From positions 1 through 5,773 of the forward strand of contig USHU01000079.1 in NCBI GenBank assembly GCA_900554605.1: a DNA stretch of 5,773 nt. Reading direction: 5' to 3'. Source of the stretch: an uncultured Actinomyces sp. (GTDB lineage Bacteria; Actinomycetota; Actinomycetes; Actinomycetales; Actinomycetaceae). Of this stretch, positions 5,581 to 5,773 are shown in pieces. The notes under the pieces were generated by a model. That model was not told the origin of the DNA, ran no database searches, and worked only from the letters and a program-made list of their open reading frames with translations. The translations under genes and the position numbers were made by a program. How positions within the stretch are numbered: position 1 is the first letter of the stretch; each line of letters begins with the position of its first letter.

Positions 5581-5773
5581 GTCTGACCTCCCAACGCCAC
5601 GCTCTCAATTTCGGCTAGGTCGCGCACTTCGATTGCCAGCGCCGCCCACATCCGACAGTCATTGCGGATCTGCTCAATTTCTGCGCGCGCCCCTTCACTT
5701 CCCCGCCCCGTCCACGAATCAAAAGAATGAGCACGCAGTTCTTCGCTGATTGCCACGCAATTGTCTTCAATCA
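5577..5773 (-). CDS. WXG100-like small helical protein (C-terminal part)
   Basis: The frame is open from the window edge to TGA at 5577-5579, giving 64 residues; the start lies beyond position 5773. The segment SWTGRGSEGARAEI (visible residues 19-32) has a W-x-G motif (codons at 5706-5714) after one helix and before a second helix that ends IEVRDLAEIE. This is the helix-turn-helix pattern of WXG100/ESAT-6-like type VII secretion proteins. The charged, Ala-rich composition fits a helical hairpin, and no membrane segment is seen. No YxxxD/E export signal is visible in its C-terminus. Its TGA overlaps the start of the hydrolase gene by 4 nt, so the two are translationally coupled and may form a complex. 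It could be a more distant helical protein, because the family is short and weakly conserved. Confidence 0.6.
   Translation of the reverse strand, partial: IEDNCVAISEELRAHSFDSWTGRGSEGARAEIEQIRNDCRMWAALAIEVRDLAEIESVALGGQT
5586..5592 (-). promoter_or_regulatory. Shine-Dalgarno site of the hydrolase gene
   Basis: Read on the - strand, GGGAGGT lies 5 nt before the ATG at 5580, inside the last codons of the WXG100-like gene. It fixes the hydrolase start and shows that the overlap is a designed translation junction. Confidence 0.75.

Overview
The window looks like ordinary chromosome from an actinobacterium of moderate GC content (mid-50s percent, judged by eye). The evidence is the gene set (GCS2-type glutamate-cysteine ligase, YwiC-like membrane protein, WXG100-like protein next to an alpha/beta hydrolase), the lack of Shine-Dalgarno sequences in front of several genes, and a DtxR/IdeR-like palindrome. 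An Actinomycetaceae-like host is my best guess, but the sequence alone does not prove it.

Layout: (1) Positions 1-1500 on the + strand hold the C-terminal end of a class I glutamine amidotransferase of the GMP-synthase-like type, then a full GCS2-family glutamate-cysteine ligase 12 nt downstream, probably in one operon. A perfect 14-bp hairpin terminator follows. (2) 1593-2585 on the - strand is a BASS-family (bile acid:sodium symporter-like) transporter that keeps all the sodium-site residues I can check. (3) The 133-nt divergent gap (2586-2718) carries a 14/19 match to the DtxR/IdeR iron box and a -10 element placed for leaderless transcription of the next gene. (4) 2719-3516 on the + strand is a YwiC-like integral membrane protein. 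(5) 3550-3930 on the + strand is a small membrane protein of the 'phage holin 4_2' family (PF04020), also apparently leaderless. (6) From 5773 back to 3964 on the - strand are two translationally coupled genes (ATGA overlap): the end of a WXG100-like small helical protein, then a 538-residue protein with a helical, cysteine-rich N-terminus and a class-3-lipase-like alpha/beta hydrolase C-terminus with a recognisable Ser-Asp-His triad.

The most interesting module is the last one. It looks like a type VII (ESX)-type small partner with a candidate lipase/esterase substrate, possibly secreted or surface-acting. The secretion link is inferred from the WXG motif and gene order; no secretion-machinery gene is visible here. 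The second point of interest is possible iron regulation of the YwiC-like gene. I saw no RNA genes, insertion sequences, CRISPR arrays or attachment sites. Apart from the 133-nt divergent region, the gaps between genes are all under 100 nt.
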